In this document: in pieces, positions 17,061-25,273 of the stretch
Position numbering within the stretch: the stretch's first letter is position 1
Layout: every line of letters starts with the position of its first letter
From: Dermatobacter hominis
GTDB lineage: Bacteria; Actinomycetota; Acidimicrobiia; Acidimicrobiales; Microtrichaceae
Direction: 5' to 3'
NCBI RefSeq assembly: GCF_020715685.1
Contig: NZ_CP085840.1
Span: 1,550,001-1,614,000, forward strand
Length of the DNA: 64,000 nucleotides
Notes under the pieces: model-generated
The model's input: only the letters and a program-made list of their open reading frames with translations
The model's database searches: none
What the model was told of the DNA's origin: nothing
Position numbers and translations under genes: made by a program

Positions 17061-17240
17061 TCAGGACCCCCCGAAGCTGCCGATGAACTCCGACAGCTTC
17101 TGCAGCACCTCCTGCAGGAAGGTGCCGACGTTGCCGAGCACGTGGCTGATGTCGGCCGCGGCCGTCGCCGGGCTGCGCCAGATGGCCAGCACGAGGAAGC
17201 CGAGGGCGAGGGCGGCCACCGGTTGCGCCATCTTCTTCAT
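17061..17240 (-). CDS. 59-aa single-helix membrane peptide
   Basis: The minus strand from ATG 17240 encodes MKKMAQPVAALALGFLVLAI, then WRSPATAAADISHVLGNVGT and FLQEVLQKLSEFIGSFGGS, then TGA 17061-17063. GGGAGGAG lies 4 nt before the ATG, an excellent ribosome site. The predicted structure is one membrane helix or signal followed by an amphipathic helix. The stop is 3 nt from the start of the bPH2 gene, so they form an operon. The ATG overlaps the TGA of a possible upstream frame (ATGA), hinting at further coupling. Confidence 0.75.
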   Translation of the reverse strand: MKKMAQPVAALALGFLVLAIWRSPATAAADISHVLGNVGTFLQEVLQKLSEFIGSFGGS

Positions 17241-17428
17241 GAGCTCCTCCCGAGCAGGTTGGTCAGCTCCCCGCCCACCGGTCGGTGGAAGGGGTCCACG
17301 AGCTGACCCGACCCGCGCGCGACGCGCAGGAGGAGCTCCGTCCGCCCGAGAACGTACCCACCGGGACCCCCCGACAGGTGGACCCCCGGCCCAGGCGCCC
17401 CGTGGGCGGGGGTGCCTGGCGCTCGCAC
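17237..17428 (-). CDS. Possible 63-aa protein coupled to the membrane peptide
   Basis: A minus-strand frame from GTG 17428 ends in ELLLRVARGSGQLVDPFHRP and VGGELTNLLGRSS, with its TGA at 17237-17239 overlapping the next ATG. The codon pattern toward the end looks coding. There is no ribosome site, the N-terminal half is low-complexity G/P/A, and the MscS stop lies just 4 nt upstream. It may be real or an untranslated leader. Confidence 0.3.
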   Translation of the reverse strand: MRAPGTPAHGAPGPGVHLSGGPGGYVLGRTELLLRVARGSGQLVDPFHRPVGGELTNLLGRSS

Positions 17429-17432
17429 GGCG

Positions 17433-18464
17433 TCAGCCCGGGGGCGGATCGCCGCCGGGGTCGCCGCTGCCGACCGACGGCGCGCCGCCCGCCGCGCCCG
17501 GCCGGGCCGGCGCACCCGGGCCGGCCCCGGGCACCCCGCCGGCGTAGGGCGCGGCCAGCGGCACGTGGCCGGCGTCGAAGGCGCGCAGCACCCGGAGCCT
17601 GTACTCCCGCTCGACCGGGAACTGCTCCCCCGGCGCCGTGTCGATGACCACGCGCAGCGTCACGCCCGTCGGGTCGATGCGCTGCACGCCGAGCACGTTC
17701 GGCTCCGACGTGACGAGCGTGGTCCAGTCGGGGTCGGCCTGCAGCTCCTCGCCGACGTCGCCCAGGATCCGGCGGGCGCGCTCGAGGTCGGCGTCGGGCG
17801 CCACCACCACGTCGACGACCGCCCGCGACCAGCTCTGGCTCTTGTTGCCGACCCGCAGGATCTCGCCGTTGGCCACGTGCCACACGGTCCCGTTGATGTC
17901 GCGCAGGCGGGTCGAGCGCAGCGTGACGCGCTCGACGGTGCCGACCGCGGGCGGGCCGGCGTCGATGACGTCGCCGACGCCGTAGCGGTCCTCCACGAGG
18001 ATGAACCAGCCGGCGAGCACGTCGCGCACGACGTTCTGCGCACCGAACCCGAGGGCGACGCCGAGCACGCCGGCCGAGGCGAGGATGGCGGCGAGGCTGA
18101 CCCCCAGCACCGCGAGGATCCACGCCGCGGCCACCACCGACACGACGGCGGTCGCCATCGACCGGGCGATCGTCGACATCGTGGCGGCGCGGGCGACGGC
18201 ACGGCCGTCGACCTCGCGGGTCCGGAGCCCGTCGGGCACGTAGCCGCCCAGGCGGTCGGCGTTGTCGGCCATCCTGCGGCCGGTGCGCTGGATCAGCGAG
18301 CGGATGATGCGGTTGGCCAGGTAGGCGAGGGCGAGGATGCCGGCGATCTGCAGCGGCTTCTCGGAGAGCCAGCCCACGGCCGTGGAGAGCGTCTCGTTGC
18401 CGGTGGCGTCGTAGACGGGGTCGCAGGCCCAACCGGCGTCGACGCAGAAGCTGGGTTCGGCCAC
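17433..18464 (-). CDS. MscS-family mechanosensitive ion channel
   Basis: This is a 343-aa membrane protein from GTG 18464. The first hydrophobic helices are around PLQIAGILALAYLANRII and ATAVVSVVAAAWILAVLG. The signature pore helix and beta-domain follow: SLAAILASAGVLGVALGFGA, then QNVVRDVLAGWFILVEDRYGVGDVI. The cytoplasmic alpha-beta vestibule follows and ends in a G/P/A-rich tail. It releases osmolytes on hypo-osmotic shock. The N-terminal FCVDAGWACDPVYDATG may be a short periplasmic loop with two cysteines. It is divergent from the GGDEF-EAL gene. Confidence 0.9.
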   Translation of the reverse strand: MAEPSFCVDAGWACDPVYDATGNETLSTAVGWLSEKPLQIAGILALAYLANRIIRSLIQRTGRRMADNADRLGGYVPDGLRTREVDGRAVARAATMSTIARSMATAVVSVVAAAWILAVLGVSLAAILASAGVLGVALGFGAQNVVRDVLAGWFILVEDRYGVGDVIDAGPPAVGTVERVTLRSTRLRDINGTVWHVANGEILRVGNKSQSWSRAVVDVVVAPDADLERARRILGDVGEELQADPDWTTLVTSEPNVLGVQRIDPTGVTLRVVIDTAPGEQFPVEREYRLRVLRAFDAGHVPLAAPYAGGVPGAGPGAPARPGAAGGAPSVGSGDPGGDPPPG

Positions 18465-18545
18465 CGCGAGATCGTAGAGCGGGCCGCGCGGGTGCCCGAG
18501 GAGGTACCCCTGCGGCGGGCGGGGCCTCCGGTAGCATCCCGTCCC

Positions 18546-20738
18546 ATGTTCGGCCGCAGGCGGCGCATCGAGGAGGCGACGACGGTCGTCAGGGACGGCT
18601 ACGACCGGGCGCTGGTGGACGCCGGCGTCGTGCTGTTCCAGCAGGTCGGACCGGGGGTCGACGGCCACTTCGTCTCGGCCTCGATGGTCGCCACGCTGGG
18701 CTGGGACGCTGCGGCGTTCCGGGAGCCGGGCACCCTGCGCAACCTCGTCCACGCCGACGACCTGGCCCTGTTCCGCTCGGTCACGCCGATCGCGGACCCG
18801 TCGGGCCTCCCCGAGCCCACGATCGACCTCCGGGCCGAACCGGGCGGGGCCCCGCCACCGCCGATCCCGGCGCCGGGCGCGTCCGACGGCGACGACGATG
18901 CCGAACCGGTCGTGCGCTTCCTCACCGCGGCCGGGACCTACCGGCCGATGCTCGTGCGCATGGTGCGGACGGCGCCCGACGAGCCCGTCCGCGGCACGCT
19001 GATCGACGCCACCCCGGGCGAGGCACGCCTGCGCCGGGCCCGCCGGCTGGCCGAGATCGCCGACGTCTCCCACCACGGCCACCTCCTGTTCGAGCTCCTC
19101 GACCGCGACGACCCGTCGTCGGTCGTGTTCCGCGCCGCCAACGACAGCGCCCGGAGCCTCTTCGAGCTCGACGCGGCGGTGCTCGACGGCGGCCGCCTGG
19201 ACGCGGTGTTCGACGGCCCGAGCGCCCGGCTCCTGCAGTCCGCGCTCTACGACGTCGCCCACACGGGCGAGTCGCTCACCGCCGAGCGCCTCACGTTCGC
19301 CGAGGTGCCGGGCACGTTCGTCGACCTGCGGATCGACCGCCTGCGGGACGGCTCGCTCGGCGTCACCATCGACGACGTGACCCGGGCGGTCGACGTCGAG
19401 GAGCGGCTGCGCCACCAGGCCAGCCACGACCACCTCACCGGCCTGCCCAACCGGGCCGCGCTCGACGAGCGGCTGTCGCTCGTGGCCGCGGGGTTGGGAC
19501 CGGGCGAGCACGTCGCCGTGGTGCTCGTCGACGTGGACGGCCTCGACGACATCAACCGCCAGCTCGGCCACCACGTCGGCGACCGGCTGCTCACCGAGCT
19601 GGGCCGCCGACTGCGCGAGGACATCGTCGGCGTCGACGTGGTCGCCCGGGTGGGCGGCGACGAGTTCGCCGTCGTCACGGTGCCGCACGGCGATCGCGAC
19701 GCCGCCCTCGACCGGGCCCGCCTGGTCGAGGAGGTGCTGGAGCGCCCGCTCGACGTCGACGGCGACCTGCGCCACGTCCGCTGCACGATCGGCGCCTCCG
19801 TGGCGCCGGAGCACGGCCTCGACCCCGGCACGCTGCTGCGCTCCGCCGACGGTGCGCTGCGGCAGGCCCGGGCGGCGGCCGACCCGGTGGCGGTGTTCGA
19901 CCCCGCCGAGGAGCGGACGACGATGCGCCGCGTCGGCCTGCTGACCGAGCTCCGTCGGGGGCTCGCCAACCAGGAGCTCGAGCTGCGCTACCAGCCCGTC
20001 GTCGACCTCCGCACCGGGCGGGTCACCAAGGTCGAGGCGCTCCTCCGCTGGCAGCGGGTCGGCAACGGTGCCCAGCTGTCGGTCGAGCTGCTCGAGATGG
20101 CCGAGCGCTCGGGGCTGATCGAGCCGCTGACCCGCTGGATCCTGGGCGAGTCGGCCCGCGCCGCGGAGCGGCTCGGCCGGGACCGCGACGCGATGGTCGT
20201 CAGCACCAACCTGTCGATGCGCAACCTGCGCAACGACGACCTGCTCACCTTCGTCGACCTGCTCGTGTCCTCCGGCGAGCTGCCGCCGGCGTCGGTCGAG
20301 GTCGAGCTCGCCGAGGCCGAGCTCACGGAGGACCCGGCCCGGGCGCTGCACGTCGTCCGCCACCTGCGCGAACTCGGGCTCGGGGTCGTCGTCGACGACT
20401 TCGGCACCGGCTTCATGTCGATCGACACCATGCAGTCCCTGCCCGTGACCGGCCTCAAGATCGACCGCGGCTACACGACCGCGATCGCATCGGTGCCGGC
20501 CGACGCCGAGGCGGTCGAGTGGGCCATCGGCGTGGCGCACTCCATGGACGTCCCGGTGACCGCCGACGGCGTGGCCGACGCCGACTCGCTCGTGCTGCTG
20601 ACCGACATGGGCTGCGACCTGGCCCAGGGCCTGCACCTCTCCGAGCCCGTGACGTTCGAGGCGCTCCCCAAGCGCGTCGCCGAGCTGGAGGACGCCATGC
20701 TCGGTTGGGTCGGGACCCGGGGTGTCCTCCTCGACTGA
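18546..20738 (+). CDS. PAS-GGDEF-EAL c-di-GMP signalling protein
   Basis: This is a 730-aa soluble protein. Two PAS-like sensor regions occupy about residues 1-280. A GGDEF domain follows with HDHLTGLPNRAALDERL and an intact ARVGGDEFAVV. The EAL domain has KVEALLRW, STNLSMRN, VVDDFGTGFMS, LKIDRGYT and DLAQGLHLSEP. The loop that normally reads AEGVE is TADGVAD, so a metal-linked glutamate is replaced; the ExTE motif is also changed (VELAEAEL). Cyclase activity looks possible and phosphodiesterase activity doubtful. TAGCAT at 18532-18537 lies 8 nt before the ATG, suggesting a leaderless mRNA. The next gene overlaps its end by 17 nt. Confidence 0.9.
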   Translation: MFGRRRRIEEATTVVRDGYDRALVDAGVVLFQQVGPGVDGHFVSASMVATLGWDAAAFREPGTLRNLVHADDLALFRSVTPIADPSGLPEPTIDLRAEPGGAPPPPIPAPGASDGDDDAEPVVRFLTAAGTYRPMLVRMVRTAPDEPVRGTLIDATPGEARLRRARRLAEIADVSHHGHLLFELLDRDDPSSVVFRAANDSARSLFELDAAVLDGGRLDAVFDGPSARLLQSALYDVAHTGESLTAERLTFAEVPGTFVDLRIDRLRDGSLGVTIDDVTRAVDVEERLRHQASHDHLTGLPNRAALDERLSLVAAGLGPGEHVAVVLVDVDGLDDINRQLGHHVGDRLLTELGRRLREDIVGVDVVARVGGDEFAVVTVPHGDRDAALDRARLVEEVLERPLDVDGDLRHVRCTIGASVAPEHGLDPGTLLRSADGALRQARAAADPVAVFDPAEERTTMRRVGLLTELRRGLANQELELRYQPVVDLRTGRVTKVEALLRWQRVGNGAQLSVELLEMAERSGLIEPLTRWILGESARAAERLGRDRDAMVVSTNLSMRNLRNDDLLTFVDLLVSSGELPPASVEVELAEAELTEDPARALHVVRHLRELGLGVVVDDFGTGFMSIDTMQSLPVTGLKIDRGYTTAIASVPADAEAVEWAIGVAHSMDVPVTADGVADADSLVLLTDMGCDLAQGLHLSEPVTFEALPKRVAELEDAMLGWVGTRGVLLD

Positions 20739-22050
20739 CCCTCCGGCACCCGCCGCGGGGGACGACGAGGGCGCTGCGGCCGGGGCCGACCCGGCGGACC
20801 CCGGATCCGGGCGCCGCACCGCGAGCTGGCTGCGCTGGGTGGGCGTGGCGCTCGTCGCGCTGGTCGGCGCCGGCATCGGCGCCACGCTGCTGGGTCAGAC
20901 CTCGGTCGACACGGCGGTGGGCGAGGTCGAGCTGACGAGCCGGCCCGCGATCGGCGGCGGCTTCACGATGAGCCTGGCCCCGCTCGGCACGATCGACCTG
21001 CCCAGCGCGTCGCCGTTGCACCTGCAGGCGCGGCTCGTGGCGCTCGACGACGCGCTGCTCGTGAAGGCCGGCCGCGACGTCGCGAAGGGCCAGGGGCCGA
21101 TCTCCCAGGCAGAGGCCGAGCGCGTCGCGGACGAGGCGGCGTCGCGCATCTCCGATGCCGCGGTGCCGCTGGCGATGCGGACCGTGCTCGGCGGGCTGGT
21201 CGGCGGCGCGCTGGCCGCGCTGCTGGTGTACCGCTCCCGCCGCGAGGTCGCCGTCGGCGCGGCGGTCGGGCTGGTGGCGGTCGGCGCCCTCACCGTCGCC
21301 GCGTTCGTGACGCTCCCCGACACGGTCGACGACGCACAGGTCAACGGGGCGCTGGGCCTCCTCCCGCAGGCGAGCCCCGGGCTGCTGAAGGATGCCGAGG
21401 GCGTCGAGGAGTACATCAGCAAGACGTTCCGCAACATCGAGGGCCTCTACACCGGCTACGTCCGCTCGGCCGCCGCCGACAGGATCGCCCGCACGTCGGA
21501 CCGGGTGATCGCCGTGACCGGGGACCCGGCCGACGACGAGGTCCGCCGCCAGGTCGCGGTGCTGGCATCGAGCCAGGGCGCCGAGGGCGTGCTGTGGATC
21601 GTGTCCGACGACGCCGACGCGGCGGACGGCCGCCCGGCGTTCCCCGAGCTGCCGACCGACGTCGCCTCGCTGTTCGTGCTGCCCGACGACCCGGCCGGCA
21701 TCCGGTTCCTCGACCGGTTCCCGGTGGTCGTGCTCGGCGCCGACGGCTCGATGCCGACCGGCCCGGCGGCAGACGCGGTGAAGGACTCGGTCCTCGCCGT
21801 CGAGGCCGGCGGCGGCGCCGTGCCCGCGGACGTCCGCGTGGCGGCGATCAGCACCGGCGACGAGCCGTCCGCCACCGGCGCACGGCTGACCGACGACTCG
21901 GGCGCGGTGCGCGTCACCACCGGGACCGCCGTGGAGGGCCGGCTCGAGGGCGTGGTGCTGAGCTTCGGGCGCAACGCCCCCGAGGTCCTGCAGGCCCAGC
22001 TGGTCACGGTGGCCGACGGTGACATCTCGATGACGAGGGTGCTGCGATGA
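20722..22050 (+). CDS. Multi-pass membrane protein related to the N-terminal half of the downstream phosphoesterase
   Basis: This is a 442-aa protein from GTG 20722, overlapping the GGDEF-EAL gene. It has an N-terminal helix (WVGVALVALVGAGIGATLLG), an outer segment and two further helices (GGLVGGALAALLVYRS and VGAAVGLVAVGALTVAAFV). Its GGGFTMSLAPLGTIDLPS and PLHLQARLVALD parallel PVALDVSPLGQVEIAPS and APVRLQAEVADLD in the next protein, so the two share an architecture. The C-terminal domain (ISKTFRNIEGLYTGYVRSAA onward) sits where the neighbour has its phosphoesterase but lacks HxD, GNHD and GHTH motifs. Its stop overlaps the next start (ATGA). Confidence 0.7.
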   Translation: MSSSTDPPAPAAGDDEGAAAGADPADPGSGRRTASWLRWVGVALVALVGAGIGATLLGQTSVDTAVGEVELTSRPAIGGGFTMSLAPLGTIDLPSASPLHLQARLVALDDALLVKAGRDVAKGQGPISQAEAERVADEAASRISDAAVPLAMRTVLGGLVGGALAALLVYRSRREVAVGAAVGLVAVGALTVAAFVTLPDTVDDAQVNGALGLLPQASPGLLKDAEGVEEYISKTFRNIEGLYTGYVRSAAADRIARTSDRVIAVTGDPADDEVRRQVAVLASSQGAEGVLWIVSDDADAADGRPAFPELPTDVASLFVLPDDPAGIRFLDRFPVVVLGADGSMPTGPAADAVKDSVLAVEAGGGAVPADVRVAAISTGDEPSATGARLTDDSGAVRVTTGTAVEGRLEGVVLSFGRNAPEVLQAQLVTVADGDISMTRVLR

Positions 22051-23522
22051 CGGGCGACGCGACGGCGGCGGCGCCGGTCGGGGCCGACGACGCCCCCGAC
22101 GGGCCGCTCATCCCCCGGTCGAAGATCCGGTCGGCCGCCCTCACCACGCTGCTCGCCATCGTCGGCGCCACGCTCGCCCTGTGGCTGCTCGGACCCGTGC
22201 GCGTCGCGGTCGGCCCGGTCACCACCGGCCTGACCATGGCGCCCGCGGTCGGCGGCCCCGTCGCGCTCGACGTGTCGCCGCTCGGCCAGGTCGAGATCGC
22301 CCCGTCGTACGCGCCGGTGCGGCTGCAGGCCGAGGTCGCGGACCTCGACCCGGCCGCCGTCAGCGACCTGATCACGCAGGGGCGGTCGCCCGAGTTCGAC
22401 ATCGGCGGGACCCTGCCCCGCACCCTCGCCGGCGCCGCGCTCACCTACGTCGGGGTCGCGGCGCTCGGCGCCGGGCTGGTCGCGGGCATCGGCCGGCGCA
22501 GCTGGCGGCACGGCCTGGCCGGCGCCGGCGTGCCGTTCCTCGCGCTCAGCGCCTGCTTCTGGATCGGGTTGGTGACGCTGAACACGAACGAGCTCGCCGA
22601 CATGCGCACGACCGGCGCCCTGGCGCTGATCCCCGACGGCGCGACGAACGCCACCCGGTTCTTCGACGACCGCGACCGCTTCGCCGACAACGTGGCCAGC
22701 AGCACCGGGGCCACGACCGACCTGTACGCCGGCCTCTTCGGCACCGCGGATCCCGACCACCCCGACGTGGTCCGCATCCTCCACATCAGCGACCTGCACC
22801 TGAACTCGGCGGCGCTGTCGTTCGCCGGGCAGCTCGCCCGCACATTCGACGTGGACGTGGTGGCGAACACGGGCGACGACGCCGACTGGGGCAGCGAGGT
22901 CGAGTCCGAGATCCTCGGCGGCCCGGTCGGGATCGACGTCCCCTACCTGTGGGTCCGCGGCAACCACGACACCCAGGCGACCCAGGCGGCCAACGCCGCG
23001 GAGGGCGCCGTGGTGCTCGACGGCACCGAGACCACCGTCGACGACCTCGTGTTCTTCGGCGTCGGCGACCCAACGTTCTCCCCCAAGCTCGACAAGGCGG
23101 TCGTGAAGGAGGGCCAGACGAAGTTCAAGCAGCGCTGGTCCGCCGAGGTCATGGAGCCGCTCTACGCGGCCCAGCCGCAGGTGCCCGACGTCGTCATGAC
23201 CCACGACCCGGCGATGACCGACGCCATCGAGCCGAAGCCACCGCTCCGCCTCGCCGGCCACACCCACAAGCTCCAGGTCTCGGCCGGCACCAACCCGGAC
23301 GGCAGCCCGTGGGTGCTCGTCGTCAACGGCTCCACCGGCGGCGCCGGGCTTCGGGTCCTCGACAAGGAGCAGGAGAACCCGATGAGCGCCGTGATCATCA
23401 CGGTCGACCGGGAGAGCAAGCAGGCGCTGTACCTCGACGAGTTCAGCTACCGGCCCCTCGTCGACCAGACGTTCAAGGTCCGGCGGATCGACCTGCGCCA
23501 GCTCGAGGAGCAGGGCGACTGA
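22047..23522 (+). CDS. Membrane-anchored metallophosphoesterase
   Basis: This is a 491-aa protein. Three membrane helices lie in the first 180 residues (ALTTLLAIVGATLALWLLG, a segment around AALTYVGVAALGAGLVAGI, and AGVPFLALSACFWIGLVTL). A calcineurin-like phosphoesterase domain follows with all metal motifs: HISDLHLNS, NTGDDADWG, RGNHD, MTHDP and AGHTH. The catalytic domain is probably extracytoplasmic. Candidate substrates are phosphoesters such as UDP-sugar lipids or nucleotides, but none can be named. It is third in a run of overlapping genes with the GGDEF-EAL protein and its own catalytic-domain-less relative, which suggests one signalling unit. Confidence 0.85.
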   Translation: MTGDATAAAPVGADDAPDGPLIPRSKIRSAALTTLLAIVGATLALWLLGPVRVAVGPVTTGLTMAPAVGGPVALDVSPLGQVEIAPSYAPVRLQAEVADLDPAAVSDLITQGRSPEFDIGGTLPRTLAGAALTYVGVAALGAGLVAGIGRRSWRHGLAGAGVPFLALSACFWIGLVTLNTNELADMRTTGALALIPDGATNATRFFDDRDRFADNVASSTGATTDLYAGLFGTADPDHPDVVRILHISDLHLNSAALSFAGQLARTFDVDVVANTGDDADWGSEVESEILGGPVGIDVPYLWVRGNHDTQATQAANAAEGAVVLDGTETTVDDLVFFGVGDPTFSPKLDKAVVKEGQTKFKQRWSAEVMEPLYAAQPQVPDVVMTHDPAMTDAIEPKPPLRLAGHTHKLQVSAGTNPDGSPWVLVVNGSTGGAGLRVLDKEQENPMSAVIITVDRESKQALYLDEFSYRPLVDQTFKVRRIDLRQLEEQGD

Positions 23523-23559
23523 TGGCGCCGCCAGGAGCAGGGCGACTGACGGCGCCGCG
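23506..23559 (+). repeat. 27-bp tandem duplication spanning a stop codon
   Basis: The unit beginning AGGAGCAGGGCGACTGA occurs at 23506-23532 and again at 23533-23559 with 25 of 27 bases equal. The first copy contains the phosphoesterase stop. The second fills the gap to the convergent acyl-CoA synthetase stop at 23560. Confidence 0.8.
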
Positions 23560-25242
23560 TCAGGTCGCGAGCTCGGCCTGGCGGGTGGCCCACCGGTAGT
23601 CGGCCTTGCCGTTGGGGCCCCGCTGGATGCGCTCGACGACCACGAGGCGCTTGGGGCACTTGTAGCCGGCGAGGTGCTGCTTGGTGGAGGCGATGACGTC
23701 GGCAAGCAGGTCGTCGCTGCCCTCGACGTCGCCCTCGAGCGCGACCACGCCGGTCACCGACTGGCCCCACCGCTCGTCGGGCAGGCCGACGACGTTGGCG
23801 TCGTGCACGGCCGGGTGGAGCTTCAGCGCCTCCTCGACCTCCTCGGGGTACACCTTCTCGCCCGCCGTGTTGATGCACACCGAGCCCCGGCCGAGCAGCT
23901 TGATCGTGCCGTCCTCCTCCACCGTGGCGAAGTCGCCCGGCACGGACCAGATCCGCCCACCGAACTCGCGGAACGTCCCGGCGGTCTTCTCGGTGTCCTT
24001 GTAGTAGCCGATCGGGATCGGCCCGCCGACGGCGAGGACACCCACGGTCCCCGAGCCGGGCGCCACCTCGACGCCGTCCTCGGTGAACACCCGGGCGTGC
24101 TCGCCGAGGCGGAACGCCGCCGTCCCCGCGGACGTGCCCTTCTTGGTCACCGAGGTGCCGAACCCCGTGCCCTCGGAAGAGCCCAGGAGGTCGGCGAGGA
24201 TGGCGTCGGTCCAGCGCAGCAGCTCGTCCTTCACCGGCTGGGACCAGATCACGCCCGAGCTGAGGATCATCCGCACCGACGAGATGTCGTACGGCTCCCC
24301 CGCCTCGGCGGCCTCCTCGAGCGCCCCCAGCATCGGCTTGGCGAAGGCGTCGCCGACGATCGTGAGCTGGGTGATCCGCCGGTCCTGGACGGTGCGGCAC
24401 AGCTCGTGGCCGTCGAGCGAGCGCCCGGTCAGCGTGGTGACGCAGCCGCCGGCCATCAGGACGCCGTTCGCCGCGATGCCCGACGTGCCGTGCATGAGCG
24501 GCGCCGCGGCGAGCAGGCGGATGGCGCGGCCCGAGTCGTGGAAGGTCCGGGCCGCCTCGGCGAAGCCCTCGGGCGAGGTCGGCACGTCGGACTTGATGAC
24601 CCGGAAGGTCGGCGCCGTCGTGCCCATCAGGCTGCGGTGCGGCCACATGACGCCCTTCGGCATGCCCGTGGTTCCGCCCGTGTAGAGGAACCAGAGGTCC
24701 TCGGGCGAGCGGTCGGAGCGCGGCATCGGCGTGGCCGCGCCCACGGCGTCGTCGTACGTGAGCACGCCGCCGGGCAGGTCCCAGTCGGGCACGGGGTGCT
24801 CGTCGGTGGCCCCGACGACGAGCACGGTCCGCACGAGGGGCAGGTCGCCCAGCACCGAGCCGAGCCGGTCGGCCAGCTCGGCCGACACGATGACGGCCTC
24901 GGCGTCGGAGTTCTCGAGCAGGTAGTGCAGCTCCGCCTCGAGGTAGCGGTAGTTCACGTTGACCGGCACGCACCGGGCCTTGAAGGCGCCGAACGTCGCC
25001 TCGAGGTACTCCGTGCAGTTGTAGAGGTAGAAGGCGACCTTCGAGTCGGGACCGAGGCCGGCGGCGGTGAGGTGCCCGGCGACCCGCGAGGCGAGGGCGT
25101 CGAAGTCGGCCCAGCTGCGCACGACGTCGCCGTGGATGAGCGCGTCCGCCCCGGGGATCGCGTCTGCGATCGCCTCCCACGCGGTGGCGATGTTCATCGT
25201 CCGAGCGCTCATCGGCTCGGCGCTGGTCGTGGCAGAGTTCAT
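23560..25242 (-). CDS. Acyl-CoA synthetase (FadD-like AMP ligase)
   Basis: This 560-aa adenylate-forming enzyme activates a carboxylic acid with ATP and CoA. It has the phosphate loop YTGGTTGMPKGVMW, LLGSSEGTGFG in place of the usual A5 motif, and WSVPGDFATVEEDGTIKLLGR (A7). NTAGEKVYPEEVEEAL (A8) follows, and RGPNGKADYRW supplies the catalytic lysine (A10). ATG 25242 has GGGGGACAGG just upstream; later in-frame ATGs at 25212 and 25197 are possible. It is divergent from the CoA-transferase gene and, with the dehydrogenase upstream, points to fatty- or organic-acid catabolism. The chain-length class is not readable. Confidence 0.92.
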   Translation of the reverse strand: MNSATTSAEPMSARTMNIATAWEAIADAIPGADALIHGDVVRSWADFDALASRVAGHLTAAGLGPDSKVAFYLYNCTEYLEATFGAFKARCVPVNVNYRYLEAELHYLLENSDAEAVIVSAELADRLGSVLGDLPLVRTVLVVGATDEHPVPDWDLPGGVLTYDDAVGAATPMPRSDRSPEDLWFLYTGGTTGMPKGVMWPHRSLMGTTAPTFRVIKSDVPTSPEGFAEAARTFHDSGRAIRLLAAAPLMHGTSGIAANGVLMAGGCVTTLTGRSLDGHELCRTVQDRRITQLTIVGDAFAKPMLGALEEAAEAGEPYDISSVRMILSSGVIWSQPVKDELLRWTDAILADLLGSSEGTGFGTSVTKKGTSAGTAAFRLGEHARVFTEDGVEVAPGSGTVGVLAVGGPIPIGYYKDTEKTAGTFREFGGRIWSVPGDFATVEEDGTIKLLGRGSVCINTAGEKVYPEEVEEALKLHPAVHDANVVGLPDERWGQSVTGVVALEGDVEGSDDLLADVIASTKQHLAGYKCPKRLVVVERIQRGPNGKADYRWATRQAELAT

Positions 25243-25273
25243 GCGCCTGTCCCCCGGTCGAGAGGAGCCCACC

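Noticed and set aside
17412-20885. Open frames of more than 1100 codons on both strands covering the MscS and GGDEF-EAL genes
   Set aside because: Only the parts with recognisable domains are real. The remainder arises from lack of stop codons in GC-rich DNA, so the starts were placed at 18464 (minus) and 18546 (plus).
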